Source: Euryhalocaulis caribicus (GTDB taxonomy: Bacteria; Pseudomonadota; Alphaproteobacteria; Caulobacterales; Maricaulaceae). Taken from it: 64,000 nucleotides of DNA. Below the pieces are notes generated by a model. The model saw only the letters and a program-made list of their open reading frames with translations. It was not told where the DNA came from and did no database searches. The stretch is from NCBI RefSeq assembly GCF_000412185.1, contig NZ_ASJA01000004.1:150001-214000 (forward strand), given 5' to 3'. Of this stretch, positions 36,503 through 45,469 are shown piece by piece. The position numbers and the translations under genes are program-made. Position 1 is the first letter of the stretch. The number at the start of each line of letters is the position of its first letter.

Positions 36503-39500
36503 ATGGCTTTAATCAATGGCACGAGCGATTCCGATTTGCTTGAAGGCGGCAGCGGCAATGACACGATTTACGGGGGCGATGGCAGCGACGCGATCCACGG
36601 CCTGACCGGCGGCGACACGCTGTTCGGGGAAACGGGCTCTGACAGGCTTTATGGCGGCGTAGGCGACGACACGCTGTTCGGGGGTGATGGCGGGGACTCG
36701 GTCTTTGGCGGCGCAGGTTCGGATGTGATCTATGGCGGCAGCGGCAATGACAGGCTGATCGGCGCCGAGGGCACGAAGGTGATTGACGGCGTAACGTTTC
36801 TGGTCAGCGAGGCCGACGACGGCGCGGCGGACACGATTTTTGGCGGCGGCGGCGACGATGGTCTGACCGTAGGGATGGGCGACAGCGTCGATGGAGGGAC
36901 CGGCAATGACGGCCTGACCGCGACGTTCGGTTCAGCCGTAAGCGGCATTACAGTTGACCTGACAACCAATCCTTTTGACGCGCTGGAAGCCGCGCTCGGC
37001 GCAACCATCGTCAATATGGAGTCCGTGCTGCACGTATTCGGCAGCGACTTCGATGACACGATCCATGGCGGCGACAATGTCTCCAATATTCGCGGCGGTG
37101 ACGGGAACGACACCCTGACCACGGCCACGACGTTGGGCGCACTGGTCGCCGGAGGCGATGGCGACGACGTTCTGGACGCCAGGGCGGCGAGTCCGTTCTT
37201 TCTTTATCTGGCCGGGGGCGCGGGCGATGACACGCTGTATGGCAGCGGCGGCGATGACCGCCTTTACGCCGCGTCAAACCGCGATATTTTCGGGGCCGAA
37301 GCCGGTGATGACACGGTCGATGGCGGCGGCGGTTTTGATACACTCTACTACTCCGACCCCACGATCACCGCAGACCTGACCATCGATCTGGCGATCGGCA
37401 CGCAACAGGCGATCGGTTTCGGGTTCCTGACGGTTTCCAATGTCGAAGCGCTTGTAACCAGTTCCGGCAACGACACGCTGTTCGGCAATAGCGCGAACAA
37501 TTCGCTGACCGCGAATGGCGGGAACGATCTCGTCTATGGCCGGGGCGGCGGCGACACGCTCTCCGGCGGCAACGATGCAGACTCTTTGTTCGGCGGAAGC
37601 GGTAATGACGCGCTTTCCGGTGGGCTGGGGTCCGATATCCTCCATGGCGGCCTTGGCGCGGACAATCTGAACGCCGGCTCTGGCTTCGACACTTACGATT
37701 TCGACACGCTCGCCGAGATCGGCGTTAGCGGTGATACCATCAACAACCTGGATTTCGGGGATCGTATCGACCTGTCGGACATCGAAACCAACGACTCCAT
37801 CGATCTGGCCTTTATCGGCGAGACCGCTTTTTCCGGGACATCGGGAGAAGTGCGGTATGAGAAGGTCGGCGGTCAGACGCTTCTGCAGATCGACACGAAT
37901 GGCGACGGCGCGGCCGACAGCACAATTACGATCACTGTCGGCGAAGTGGATCTGCACCAAGAATCCGGCGCCCCGCTTCTCCTCCGCCTGACGCCAGACG
38001 CCACCTATAACGGTACTACGGGCGACGATTACTTCTCCGGTACAAGCGCGAACGAGTTGATTTACGGCTTTACCGGCGGGGATTATCTCGACGGTCGAAC
38101 TGGCAACGACTTCATCAGCGGCGGCGACGGAGACGATTACCTGAACGGGCGCTCGGGCGACGATATCCTGATCGGCGGCGCGGGCGACGACTATTTGCGA
38201 GGCGACTCGGGCATCGATTCATTCGAGGGCGGCGAAGGATACGACCGCGTTTCCTTTCTGAGTCTTTCCGCCACGCAGGGCGTGCAAGCCAACCTGGAGA
38301 CCGGATTTATTCAGAACGACGGGTTCGGCAATCAGGAATCAATGTCCGGTATCGAAGCTCTGGGCGCCGGCACCGTCTACGCCGATACATTCATCGGTGA
38401 TTCCGGCGATAACATATTGCTGGGCTCGGCCGGCGGCGACGTCCTCTATGGCGGCGGAGGAAATGATTCCTTCCAACTCGGCTCCGCGCCCTCCATTGTT
38501 CATGGCGGGGATGGATACGACACGGTCGGTTATTTTGACGGCGCGACTCACTTTGAGGGCGTTTCCGGGCCAGAGTTCATTTTCGCCTCAACGGGCGTTC
38601 ACGTCGATCTTTCGCAGGAAATGATCTTCGAGGACGGGTTTGGCAACACTGGCGTCATTCAGAGCATCGAAGCGCTGGGAGGCGGTAATCTCGACGATCT
38701 CCTGATCGGGGATAGCGAGGATAATGCGCTCTCCGGCCTCAACGGCGACGACACGCTGGAGGGCGGGGCCGGCGCCGATACGCTGGAAGGCGGTGACGGC
38801 GAAGATACGGTCCAGTACACGGGCTCGGACGCCGGCGTGACGGTCAACCTGGCCTCCGGCACCGGCTCTGGCGGCGATGCGGAGGGCGACAGCCTGTTCA
38901 GCATCGAGAACATCATCGGCTCGGCAAGCTCGGATTCGCTGTTTGGCGATGACGCAAACAACATGCTTTCCGGCGCGGACGGCGATGACGTGATCCGCGG
39001 CTTCGTCGGCCATGACGACCTCTATGGCGGCGGCGGCGCGGACAATATCAAGGGCGGCGGCGGCTTCGATAATATCTTCGGAGGCACGGGCAATGACCGG
39101 CTGTTTGGCGAAGGCGGCTCCGACACGCTGTTCGGCGGCTCCGGCGCGGACAAGATGTACGGCAACGGCAATAACGACGTCATGTATGGCGACGCCGGCG
39201 CGGACCTTCTTTCCGGCGGCCGCGGCAGCGATACGCTGGCCGGGGGCGCCGGCAATGACGTCCTGAGCGGCGGCGAGGATTCCGACTTTGTCGTCGGCGA
39301 AGCCGGCGAGGACATGCTGTTCGGCGGCTCCGGCGACGATGCCCTGCTGGGCGGCGCCGATGACGACGTCGTGCGCGGCGACAGCGGCAACGACTCGCTC
39401 TACGGCCATGGCGGCGGCGACAAGCTGGAAGGCGGCGCGGGCAACGACGAGCTGACCGGCGGCGACGGCCGCGACCTGCTGTTCGGCGGCGCCGACGCTG

Positions 39501-39805
39501 ATACTTTTTACTATTTCAGCGTCACGGACTCCGGCACGTCCGGCAGCCAGCGCGACATCATCCGCGACTTCGAGAGCGGCGTGGACCAGATCGACCTCAG
39601 CCTGATCGATGCCGATAGCGGCACAGGCGGCGACCAGGCCTTCACCTTCATCACCGGCGGGTTTTCCGGCACGGCCGGCGAACTGCGCGTGATCGACCAA
39701 GGCGGCCGCTGGCTGGTCCAGGCCGATACCGACGGCGACGGCAGCGCCGATTTCGCCATCCGCATCTTCGGCGAAGCGCCGGTGGAGGCCGACTTCGCGC
39801 TTTAG
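36503..39805 (+). CDS. Giant RTX calcium-binding protein
   Basis: 1100 residues, starting MALINGTSDSDLLEG after GGGGGA. RTX repeats are divided by several unlike inserts: KVIDGVTFLVSEADDGAA (about 93-112), a block around 146-190, one near 285-320, a serralysin-C-like block (about 405-495: NNLDFGDRIDLSDIE, GEVRYEKVGGQTLLQ), and two near 580-620 and 690-725 (VQANLETGFIQNDGFGNQ; VHVDLSQEMIFEDGFGN). The last 330 residues carry the VTVNLASGTGSGGDAEGD spacer, the shared repeat block and the C-terminal module (RDIIRDFESG near 1015; APVEADFAL). Its 3' part contains the 240-bp tract identical to the upstream protease gene. No catalytic domain. A strong terminator follows. Confidence 0.85.
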   Translation: MALINGTSDSDLLEGGSGNDTIYGGDGSDAIHGLTGGDTLFGETGSDRLYGGVGDDTLFGGDGGDSVFGGAGSDVIYGGSGNDRLIGAEGTKVIDGVTFLVSEADDGAADTIFGGGGDDGLTVGMGDSVDGGTGNDGLTATFGSAVSGITVDLTTNPFDALEAALGATIVNMESVLHVFGSDFDDTIHGGDNVSNIRGGDGNDTLTTATTLGALVAGGDGDDVLDARAASPFFLYLAGGAGDDTLYGSGGDDRLYAASNRDIFGAEAGDDTVDGGGGFDTLYYSDPTITADLTIDLAIGTQQAIGFGFLTVSNVEALVTSSGNDTLFGNSANNSLTANGGNDLVYGRGGGDTLSGGNDADSLFGGSGNDALSGGLGSDILHGGLGADNLNAGSGFDTYDFDTLAEIGVSGDTINNLDFGDRIDLSDIETNDSIDLAFIGETAFSGTSGEVRYEKVGGQTLLQIDTNGDGAADSTITITVGEVDLHQESGAPLLLRLTPDATYNGTTGDDYFSGTSANELIYGFTGGDYLDGRTGNDFISGGDGDDYLNGRSGDDILIGGAGDDYLRGDSGIDSFEGGEGYDRVSFLSLSATQGVQANLETGFIQNDGFGNQESMSGIEALGAGTVYADTFIGDSGDNILLGSAGGDVLYGGGGNDSFQLGSAPSIVHGGDGYDTVGYFDGATHFEGVSGPEFIFASTGVHVDLSQEMIFEDGFGNTGVIQSIEALGGGNLDDLLIGDSEDNALSGLNGDDTLEGGAGADTLEGGDGEDTVQYTGSDAGVTVNLASGTGSGGDAEGDSLFSIENIIGSASSDSLFGDDANNMLSGADGDDVIRGFVGHDDLYGGGGADNIKGGGGFDNIFGGTGNDRLFGEGGSDTLFGGSGADKMYGNGNNDVMYGDAGADLLSGGRGSDTLAGGAGNDVLSGGEDSDFVVGEAGEDMLFGGSGDDALLGGADDDVVRGDSGNDSLYGHGGGDKLEGGAGNDELTGGDGRDLLFGGADADTFYYFSVTDSGTSGSQRDIIRDFESGVDQIDLSLIDADSGTGGDQAFTFITGGFSGTAGELRVIDQGGRWLVQADTDGDGSADFAIRIFGEAPVEADFAL

Positions 39806-39825
39806 GAAGGCGCTGCAATTGTATG

Positions 39826-39860
39826 AATGAGGCCGGTTTCGCGACCGGCCTCATTTTTTA
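39826..39860 (+). terminator. Rho-independent terminator after RTX gene 36503
   Basis: A 12-bp perfect stem (39826-39837 with 39844-39855, loop TTCGCG) running into TTTTTT, 20 bp after the stop. Confidence 0.93.
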
Positions 39861-39931
39861 TGGGTTTTATTAAAATACGGTCGTATTTCTGCTCGCTGTA
39901 ACTCACGTTGTCGTTTATATATCCGCGCGCA

Positions 39932-39952
39932 GGTGGCCGACATGCGGCCATC
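39932..39952 (+). promoter_or_regulatory. Leader hairpin before the second M10 protease
   Basis: TGGCCG-ACATG-CGGCCA (39934-39950), extendable by two pairs in RNA, just upstream of the Shine-Dalgarno TTGGAG (39957-39962) and ATG 39972. Confidence 0.4.
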
Positions 39953-39971
39953 CTCCTTGGAGACTCATCAC

Positions 39972-42818
39972 ATGCTTATCAGCTATATGGACCTGTCGCT
40001 GACGGGGGGATCGTCCAGCGCGTCCAATCTGTTTTATGTCGACTCGATCTCGTCCGAGGGGGTGATTCCCCTCGTCGCTTTCGACGCGGCCCCGGCGGCG
40101 CGAGCGAGCGGAAACGGCCTGGAAGGCCCCTTCCCGTTCCCGGAACATCCCGAGCATGTTCATGGTGAAAACGAATCCGGATCGACGCCCCCTGTGGCGT
40201 CCGGCGACCAGAATATCGATGCGCTGCTGGTGCAGTCCTGGGACACCACGGAGCTGACCTATTCGTTCCCGACTTCGGCTTCCAACTATCTGTCGCCGAC
40301 CGGCGGGTACGGCCCGGGAGAAGAGCCCGGCACGTTCGAGACGCTGAATGCCGGCCAGATCGCCGCCTCGCGCGAGATTTTCGAGATGTACGAGGCGATT
40401 TCGGCGCTGAGCTTTACCGAAATCACCGAGACCGACACCGTGCACGCCGACTACCGTCTGGCGGAAAGCGACCACCCCAATACGGCTTGGGGCTATTATC
40501 CGTGGTCCGACGAAAAAGCCGGCGATTCCTGGTTCAACAAGACTTCATACAACACGCCGGATCTGGGTTCTTTCGCCTATCACACCTTCATTCATGAGCT
40601 GGGGCACAATTCCGGCCTGAAGCATGGTCACGAAACCGGCGGCTATGGCGCGATGACGGCGGACCGGGATTCCATGGAATTCTCGATCATGACCTACCGC
40701 TCCTATGTCGGGCATGATCTTGGCAGCTATAATTACTACACGAACGAGTCCGGCCATTTCGCGCAGACGCTGATGATGTACGACATCGCGGCGCTGCAGC
40801 ATCACTATGGCGCGAATTTCGACACCAATTCCGGCGACACCGTCTATACCTTCTCCACCACAACCGGCGAAATGCTGGTCGATGGCGTTGGCGTTGGCGC
40901 GCCGGTGCAGAATGTCATCTTCCGGACCATCTGGGACGGCGACGGCGTCGATACCTACGACTTCTCAAACTATGCGACGAACCTGTCGATCGACCTGGCC
41001 CCGGGCGGCTGGAGCGATCTGGATACGGACGGCAATGCGCAGCGCGCCCATACCAACATGTATGGCGATCAGAGCATGGACACCCATGCCCGCGCCCATG
41101 TCTTCAACGCGCTGCAATATGAAGGCGATTCCCGCTCCCTGATCGAGAATGCCGAGGGCGGATCGGGCGACGATGTCATCAGCGGCAACAGCGCCGACAA
41201 TACGCTGTACGGCAATGGCGGCAGCGATACGCTCTATGGCCTTGAAGGCGATGACGTTCTGTTTGGCGGGACCGGCAATGATTCCCTGTTCGGCGGCGCG
41301 GATAATGACACGCTCTATGGCGGCGCGGGCGCGGATGCGCTGAACGGCGGCGACGGCGTTGATACTGTCAGCTACGCCAATGCGGAGAACTCGGTCGATC
41401 TGAACCTCACCACCGGCGGAACGGCCGGCGACGCGGCCGGCGACACCTATGCCGGGATCGAAAATATCGTCGGCTCGCAATTTGCCGACTTCATCATCGG
41501 CGACGACAATAACAACGTCATCTTCGCCGGCGGCAACGCCGCCCCTCCGCCGCTTGGACAAGGCAGCGACATCGACGTGATGGCGGGTCCGTCCTCCTTC
41601 GATAATATTTACGGCATGGGCGGCGATGACACGCTCTATGGCGCAACGAGCAATGATTTTCTTTATGGCGGAACGGGCGCTGACCGTCTTTACGGTCTGG
41701 GCGGCATGGACACGCTCAACGGCGATGCCGGGGACGATATGCTGTTCGGCGGCGGCGACGGCGATATCCTGCGTGGCGGCAACGGCGCAGATATCCTGGA
41801 CGGCGGCGAAGGAACAGACACCGCGGACTATTCCGGCTCCGGCAGCGCGGTCACCGTCAATCTGAATGCGGGAACCGGTATCGGGGGGCACGCCGAAGGC
41901 GACAGTCTTGTCTCCGTCGAAAATATTACGGGCTCGGCTTTTGGCGACTCCCTGTTCGGCGACGACAACGCCAACCGGATTGAAGGCGGTTCCGGCAACG
42001 ACGTAATCCGCGGCGGCGTGGGCGCAGATACGCTCTATGGCAATCTGGGGTCGGACAACATCAAGGGCGGCGGCGGCAGCGACCGTTTGCAGGGCGGCGA
42101 CGGCAACGACCGGATGTTTGGCGAAGGCGGCAGCGATTTCATTTATGGCGGCGCCGGGGACGACAAGCTCTATGGCAATGGCAATGACGATCTGATCCGC
42201 GGCGGCAGCGGCGCGGATTTCATCATTGGCGGGTTCGACAATGACACGCTCTATGGCGAAGTCGGCAACGACACGATCAATGGCGGCCCGGGCGATGACC
42301 AGCTCTTTGGCGGTTCCGGCAGCGATATGCTGCTGGGCGCGGACGGCAGCGACACCCTGTTCGGCGGCACGGCCGACGATACGCTCCGCGGCTTCACCGG
42401 CGCGGACAGGCTCTATGGCGAAGCTGGCGCGGACAAGCTGCAGGGCGGCGACGGGGATGACCTGATCGCTGGCGGCGGGGGCCGCGACATCCTGTTCGGC
42501 GGCGCCGGGGCGGATACATTCCTGTATCAGTCAGCCCTCGACTCCGGCGCGACCGGCGCCACCCGCGACATCATCCGTGACTTTGAAAGCGGCATCGACA
42601 CCATCGATCTGAGCGGCGTGGACGCCGACACGGTTGCGGCCGACGACCAGGCCTTCACCTTCATCACCGGCGGATTTTCCGGCACGGCGGGCGAACTGCG
42701 CGTCATCGACCAGGGCGGCCGCGCGCTGGTGCAGGGCGACACGGACGGCGACGGCAACGCCGATTTTGCCATTCTGGTGTTCGGAGACGCGCCGGTGGAG
42801 GCCGACTTCGTGTTGTAA
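39972..42818 (+). CDS. Serralysin-type (M10) RTX metalloprotease
   Basis: 948 residues from ATG 39972; an upstream GTG (39933) is in frame but lies in the leader hairpin. The catalytic domain is near the N-terminus: zinc motif HELGHNSGLKH at 208-218 and Met-turn SIMTYRSY with Met240, both intact. LMMYDIAALQHHYGANF and the serralysin-C transition (FRTIWDGDGVDTYDFSNYA) follow. RTX repeats begin near 400. Two spacers (AENSVDLNLTTGGTAGD near 475; SAVTVNLNAGTGIGGHAEGD near 630) precede the shared repeat block and C-terminal module (RDIIRDFESG near 864; APVEADFVL). Classic serralysins are type I-secreted, Ca2+-stabilised virulence or nutrient proteases. This one is twice their usual length because of the extended RTX array. 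Confidence 0.92.
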   Translation: MLISYMDLSLTGGSSSASNLFYVDSISSEGVIPLVAFDAAPAARASGNGLEGPFPFPEHPEHVHGENESGSTPPVASGDQNIDALLVQSWDTTELTYSFPTSASNYLSPTGGYGPGEEPGTFETLNAGQIAASREIFEMYEAISALSFTEITETDTVHADYRLAESDHPNTAWGYYPWSDEKAGDSWFNKTSYNTPDLGSFAYHTFIHELGHNSGLKHGHETGGYGAMTADRDSMEFSIMTYRSYVGHDLGSYNYYTNESGHFAQTLMMYDIAALQHHYGANFDTNSGDTVYTFSTTTGEMLVDGVGVGAPVQNVIFRTIWDGDGVDTYDFSNYATNLSIDLAPGGWSDLDTDGNAQRAHTNMYGDQSMDTHARAHVFNALQYEGDSRSLIENAEGGSGDDVISGNSADNTLYGNGGSDTLYGLEGDDVLFGGTGNDSLFGGADNDTLYGGAGADALNGGDGVDTVSYANAENSVDLNLTTGGTAGDAAGDTYAGIENIVGSQFADFIIGDDNNNVIFAGGNAAPPPLGQGSDIDVMAGPSSFDNIYGMGGDDTLYGATSNDFLYGGTGADRLYGLGGMDTLNGDAGDDMLFGGGDGDILRGGNGADILDGGEGTDTADYSGSGSAVTVNLNAGTGIGGHAEGDSLVSVENITGSAFGDSLFGDDNANRIEGGSGNDVIRGGVGADTLYGNLGSDNIKGGGGSDRLQGGDGNDRMFGEGGSDFIYGGAGDDKLYGNGNDDLIRGGSGADFIIGGFDNDTLYGEVGNDTINGGPGDDQLFGGSGSDMLLGADGSDTLFGGTADDTLRGFTGADRLYGEAGADKLQGGDGDDLIAGGGGRDILFGGAGADTFLYQSALDSGATGATRDIIRDFESGIDTIDLSGVDADTVAADDQAFTFITGGFSGTAGELRVIDQGGRALVQGDTDGDGNADFAILVFGDAPVEADFVL

Positions 42819-42844
42819 AACCGGTCTGTCTGGCCGACTATCGC

Positions 42845-42885
42845 AATCCGCGCCGCCCTTGCTAAAAGGCGGCGCGGATTTTTTT
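42845..42885 (+). terminator. Rho-independent terminator closing the RTX region
   Basis: A 13-bp perfect stem (42845-42857 with 42868-42880, ten-base loop) running into seven T residues, 27 bp after the stop. Confidence 0.93.
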
Positions 42886-42931
42886 CGTCCGTTGTTTGCT
42901 CGATACGGCCAGTTCAGGACCCGACCGATTC

Positions 42932-43981
42932 ATGTCGCATCTTTATCTTCACATCGGCATGAACAAGACGGGGTCCACCTCGATCCAGCGCACCCTGCAG
43001 AGGAATGCCGGCGCGCTCGCCGATGCCGGGTTCCACTATTATGATGACGCGTCCAACCACACCTATCTGATCCAGTATCTTTTCAAGGAAAAGAAGCACC
43101 ATATCCGGAGCATGAAAGCCCAGGGGGTCAAGGATCCCGTGGAGATCGACCGGAAATTCGAGAAAGACATAGCCCGTTTCGAAGCCTTCCTGGAGAAACA
43201 TCGGAACGGCAATGTCATCCTTTCCGGCGAAGCGATAAGCCGCCTCGCCGCGTCCGAAGTCCAAGCCTTGAAAGCCTGGTTCAGCAAACGTTTCGACCAG
43301 ATCGACGTCATCGTCTATCTGCGACCGCCCCGCAGCGCGATCGCCAGCATGGCCCAGCAAAGGATCAAGGGCGGGCAACCTTTTTCGAAAATTTTCGAGA
43401 TTTTCGGGCGCGTCAATGTCTTGCCTTACCGGGAAGCCATAGAACCCTGGCTGGATTGTTTCGGATCTAAGAATTTGCATGTCCGCACTTTTGCGCGTGA
43501 CAAGCTAGTTAATGGAGATGTCGTCGAGGACTTTTTCGCGGCCATCGGCCTTAGCGAAGCGACGCGCGAGTCTTTGCGCATCTACCGGCTGAACGAGTCT
43601 CTATCCCTCACAGGCGTCAAACTCCTGTCTTCCATGAACGAGGAATTCTGGCGTCACGACCACCGTTTCGGGCTCCATCCTCAACTTTTCAAACCGCTCC
43701 AGGACATCGCGGGCCCGAAATTCGGGCTTCCTGATGACTTCATGGACGACCAAGTCGCCAAGCATAAAGAGGATATCGACTGGGTACGCGAGACGCTGGG
43801 TCTGGATCTCCAGGCCAGTGACTCCGAGGTGCGCAACGTGACAGAAGAGTCTCTCTACTCCTTCACGCCTGACGAGCTGGTGGAGATCCTCCGCGTCCTG
43901 GGCCCGGACTGGCTGTTCGATCCGGTCGGCAAGGAGCGGGCGCCGGACAAGAGCGGAACGAGGCCCCCGGGAAAAGATTGA
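42932..43981 (+). CDS. Sulfotransferase-like P-loop protein
   Basis: 349 residues from ATG 42932. The start HIGMNKTGSTSIQ (about 7-19) is a sulfotransferase 5'-phosphosulfate loop, and DVIVYLRPPRSAIASMAQQ (about 128-146) fits the 3'-phosphate site with Arg and Ser. The rest is unlike the small paralogues at 2.2-4.3 kb and resembles sulfotransferases found in capsule or exopolysaccharide clusters. It lies between the RTX terminator and an acetyltransferase pair, 66 bp before the chosen start of the MBOAT gene. Sulfation of the same glycan acetylated by the next two genes is a reasonable inference. An upstream in-frame start at 42896 is less likely. Confidence 0.75.
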   Translation: MSHLYLHIGMNKTGSTSIQRTLQRNAGALADAGFHYYDDASNHTYLIQYLFKEKKHHIRSMKAQGVKDPVEIDRKFEKDIARFEAFLEKHRNGNVILSGEAISRLAASEVQALKAWFSKRFDQIDVIVYLRPPRSAIASMAQQRIKGGQPFSKIFEIFGRVNVLPYREAIEPWLDCFGSKNLHVRTFARDKLVNGDVVEDFFAAIGLSEATRESLRIYRLNESLSLTGVKLLSSMNEEFWRHDHRFGLHPQLFKPLQDIAGPKFGLPDDFMDDQVAKHKEDIDWVRETLGLDLQASDSEVRNVTEESLYSFTPDELVEILRVLGPDWLFDPVGKERAPDKSGTRPPGKD

Positions 43982-44047
43982 TTGAGCCTGCGATACGCCA
44001 TGCCATAAGTGGGCCGGGCGTATCGTTTCTCCAGCGCGCGGGGCGGC

Positions 44048-45466
44048 GTGGTTTTTTCCTCGATCGAATTCCTGTTTTTCTTTCTGCCTGCGGCCATCGC
44101 CGCCTATTTTCTGACCCCGCGGCCGGCGCGGAATTATACCCTGCTGGCCGCCAGCCTGCTGTTCTATACGTGGGGCGGCGGCGGTCTCGTCTTTATCCTG
44201 CTTGCCTCTATCGGGCTGAATTACTTCTTTGGCCTGCTGGTTGATCGCGGCGCGCACCGGGACCGGCGGTCCCTTCTGGTTGCCGGCGTCATCCTGTCCG
44301 TCCTCAGCAATCTGGCGATTCTGGGATGGTTCAAATACGCCAATTTCGCCGTTGACCAGCTCAATGGTTTCGGCGGTCTCGTCGGGCTGGAGCCGCGCCC
44401 CTGGACCGAGATCATCCTGCCCATCGGGATTTCTTTCTACACCTTCCAGTCGATGTCCTATGTTCTGGACATTGCCCGAAAGGAAGCGCGCGCCCTTCGC
44501 AACCCGCTGGATTTCGCGGTCTATGTGGCGATGTTTCCGCAATTGGTGGCCGGGCCAATCGTCCGATACCACCTTGTCGCGGAAGCGCTGCGTCAGCGCA
44601 TCACGCGCTGGGACGATTTCGTGGAAGGCGCGCAGCGCTTCGGTCTTGGCCTGTTCAAGAAAGTCGTCATCGCCGACAGCTTGGGGCAGATCGCCCAGGC
44701 CGTCTTCGATACGCCCGCGCACGATCTGAGCACTCCGGCCGCCTGGCTGGGCGTGGTTGCCTACACCCTGCAGATCTATTTCGACTTCTCCGCATATTCG
44801 GACATGGCGATCGGGCTGGGCCGCATTTTCGGCTTCCGGTTCCCGGAAAATTTCGATCGGCCTTATTCCGCCCTCACCGTCACCAATTTCTGGCGGCGCT
44901 GGCACATGACCCTGACCAACTGGTTCCGGGACTATGTCTATATTCCGCTTGGTGGAAACCGCGCGGGGGCCGGACGCACCTATCTGAATCTCTGGATCGT
45001 CTTCCTGCTGACCGGCCTCTGGCACGGCGCGGCCTGGACCTTCCTGATATGGGGCGTCTATCACGGGGCCTTGCTGGTGCTTGAGCGTTTGCTCGGCTGG
45101 CGCGATGTCGCCCCCTCCCCATGGCGGCGGGCCTTGACGCTGTTCCTTGTGATGATGGGCTGGGTCATTTTCCGGGCAGACGGGTTCGATCAGGCGCTTG
45201 GCATGTACCGCACCCTGTTCGCGTTCGAATTCGGGGCCACCGCTTTTGCAGTCTCCGACGCCCTCACCACGAAGAACGTGCTGATACTGGCGCTTGCGGC
45301 GCTTGTCTTCTTCCTTCCGCGCAGCTTCAACGGGCGCAGGTTGCTGGAGAGCCGCACCCGATGGGCCGACGCCTGTGCCGGGGCGCTGATGCTCGGGGGC
45401 GTTCCACTGGCGCTTCTGTGGGTCATTACAGGCGCGTTTTCCGCTTTCATCTACTTCCAGTTCTAG
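44048..45466 (+). CDS. AlgI-type MBOAT polysaccharide O-acyltransferase
   Basis: 472 residues from GTG 44048 (MVFSSIEFLFFFLPA, the usual start of this family); the frame is open back to 44009. About ten or more membrane segments. MBOAT hallmarks are NFWRRWHMTLTNWFRDYVY (His286) and LTGLWHGAAW (His326, catalytic His of the family). Such proteins move acetyl groups across the inner membrane to O-acetylate polysaccharides or peptidoglycan, with an AlgJ/AlgX-like partner, which follows three bases downstream. The glycan is unknown; holdfast or exopolysaccharide is plausible given hfaABD in the same window. Confidence 0.92.
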   Translation: MVFSSIEFLFFFLPAAIAAYFLTPRPARNYTLLAASLLFYTWGGGGLVFILLASIGLNYFFGLLVDRGAHRDRRSLLVAGVILSVLSNLAILGWFKYANFAVDQLNGFGGLVGLEPRPWTEIILPIGISFYTFQSMSYVLDIARKEARALRNPLDFAVYVAMFPQLVAGPIVRYHLVAEALRQRITRWDDFVEGAQRFGLGLFKKVVIADSLGQIAQAVFDTPAHDLSTPAAWLGVVAYTLQIYFDFSAYSDMAIGLGRIFGFRFPENFDRPYSALTVTNFWRRWHMTLTNWFRDYVYIPLGGNRAGAGRTYLNLWIVFLLTGLWHGAAWTFLIWGVYHGALLVLERLLGWRDVAPSPWRRALTLFLVMMGWVIFRADGFDQALGMYRTLFAFEFGATAFAVSDALTTKNVLILALAALVFFLPRSFNGRRLLESRTRWADACAGALMLGGVPLALLWVITGAFSAFIYFQF

Positions 45467-45469
45467 CCC

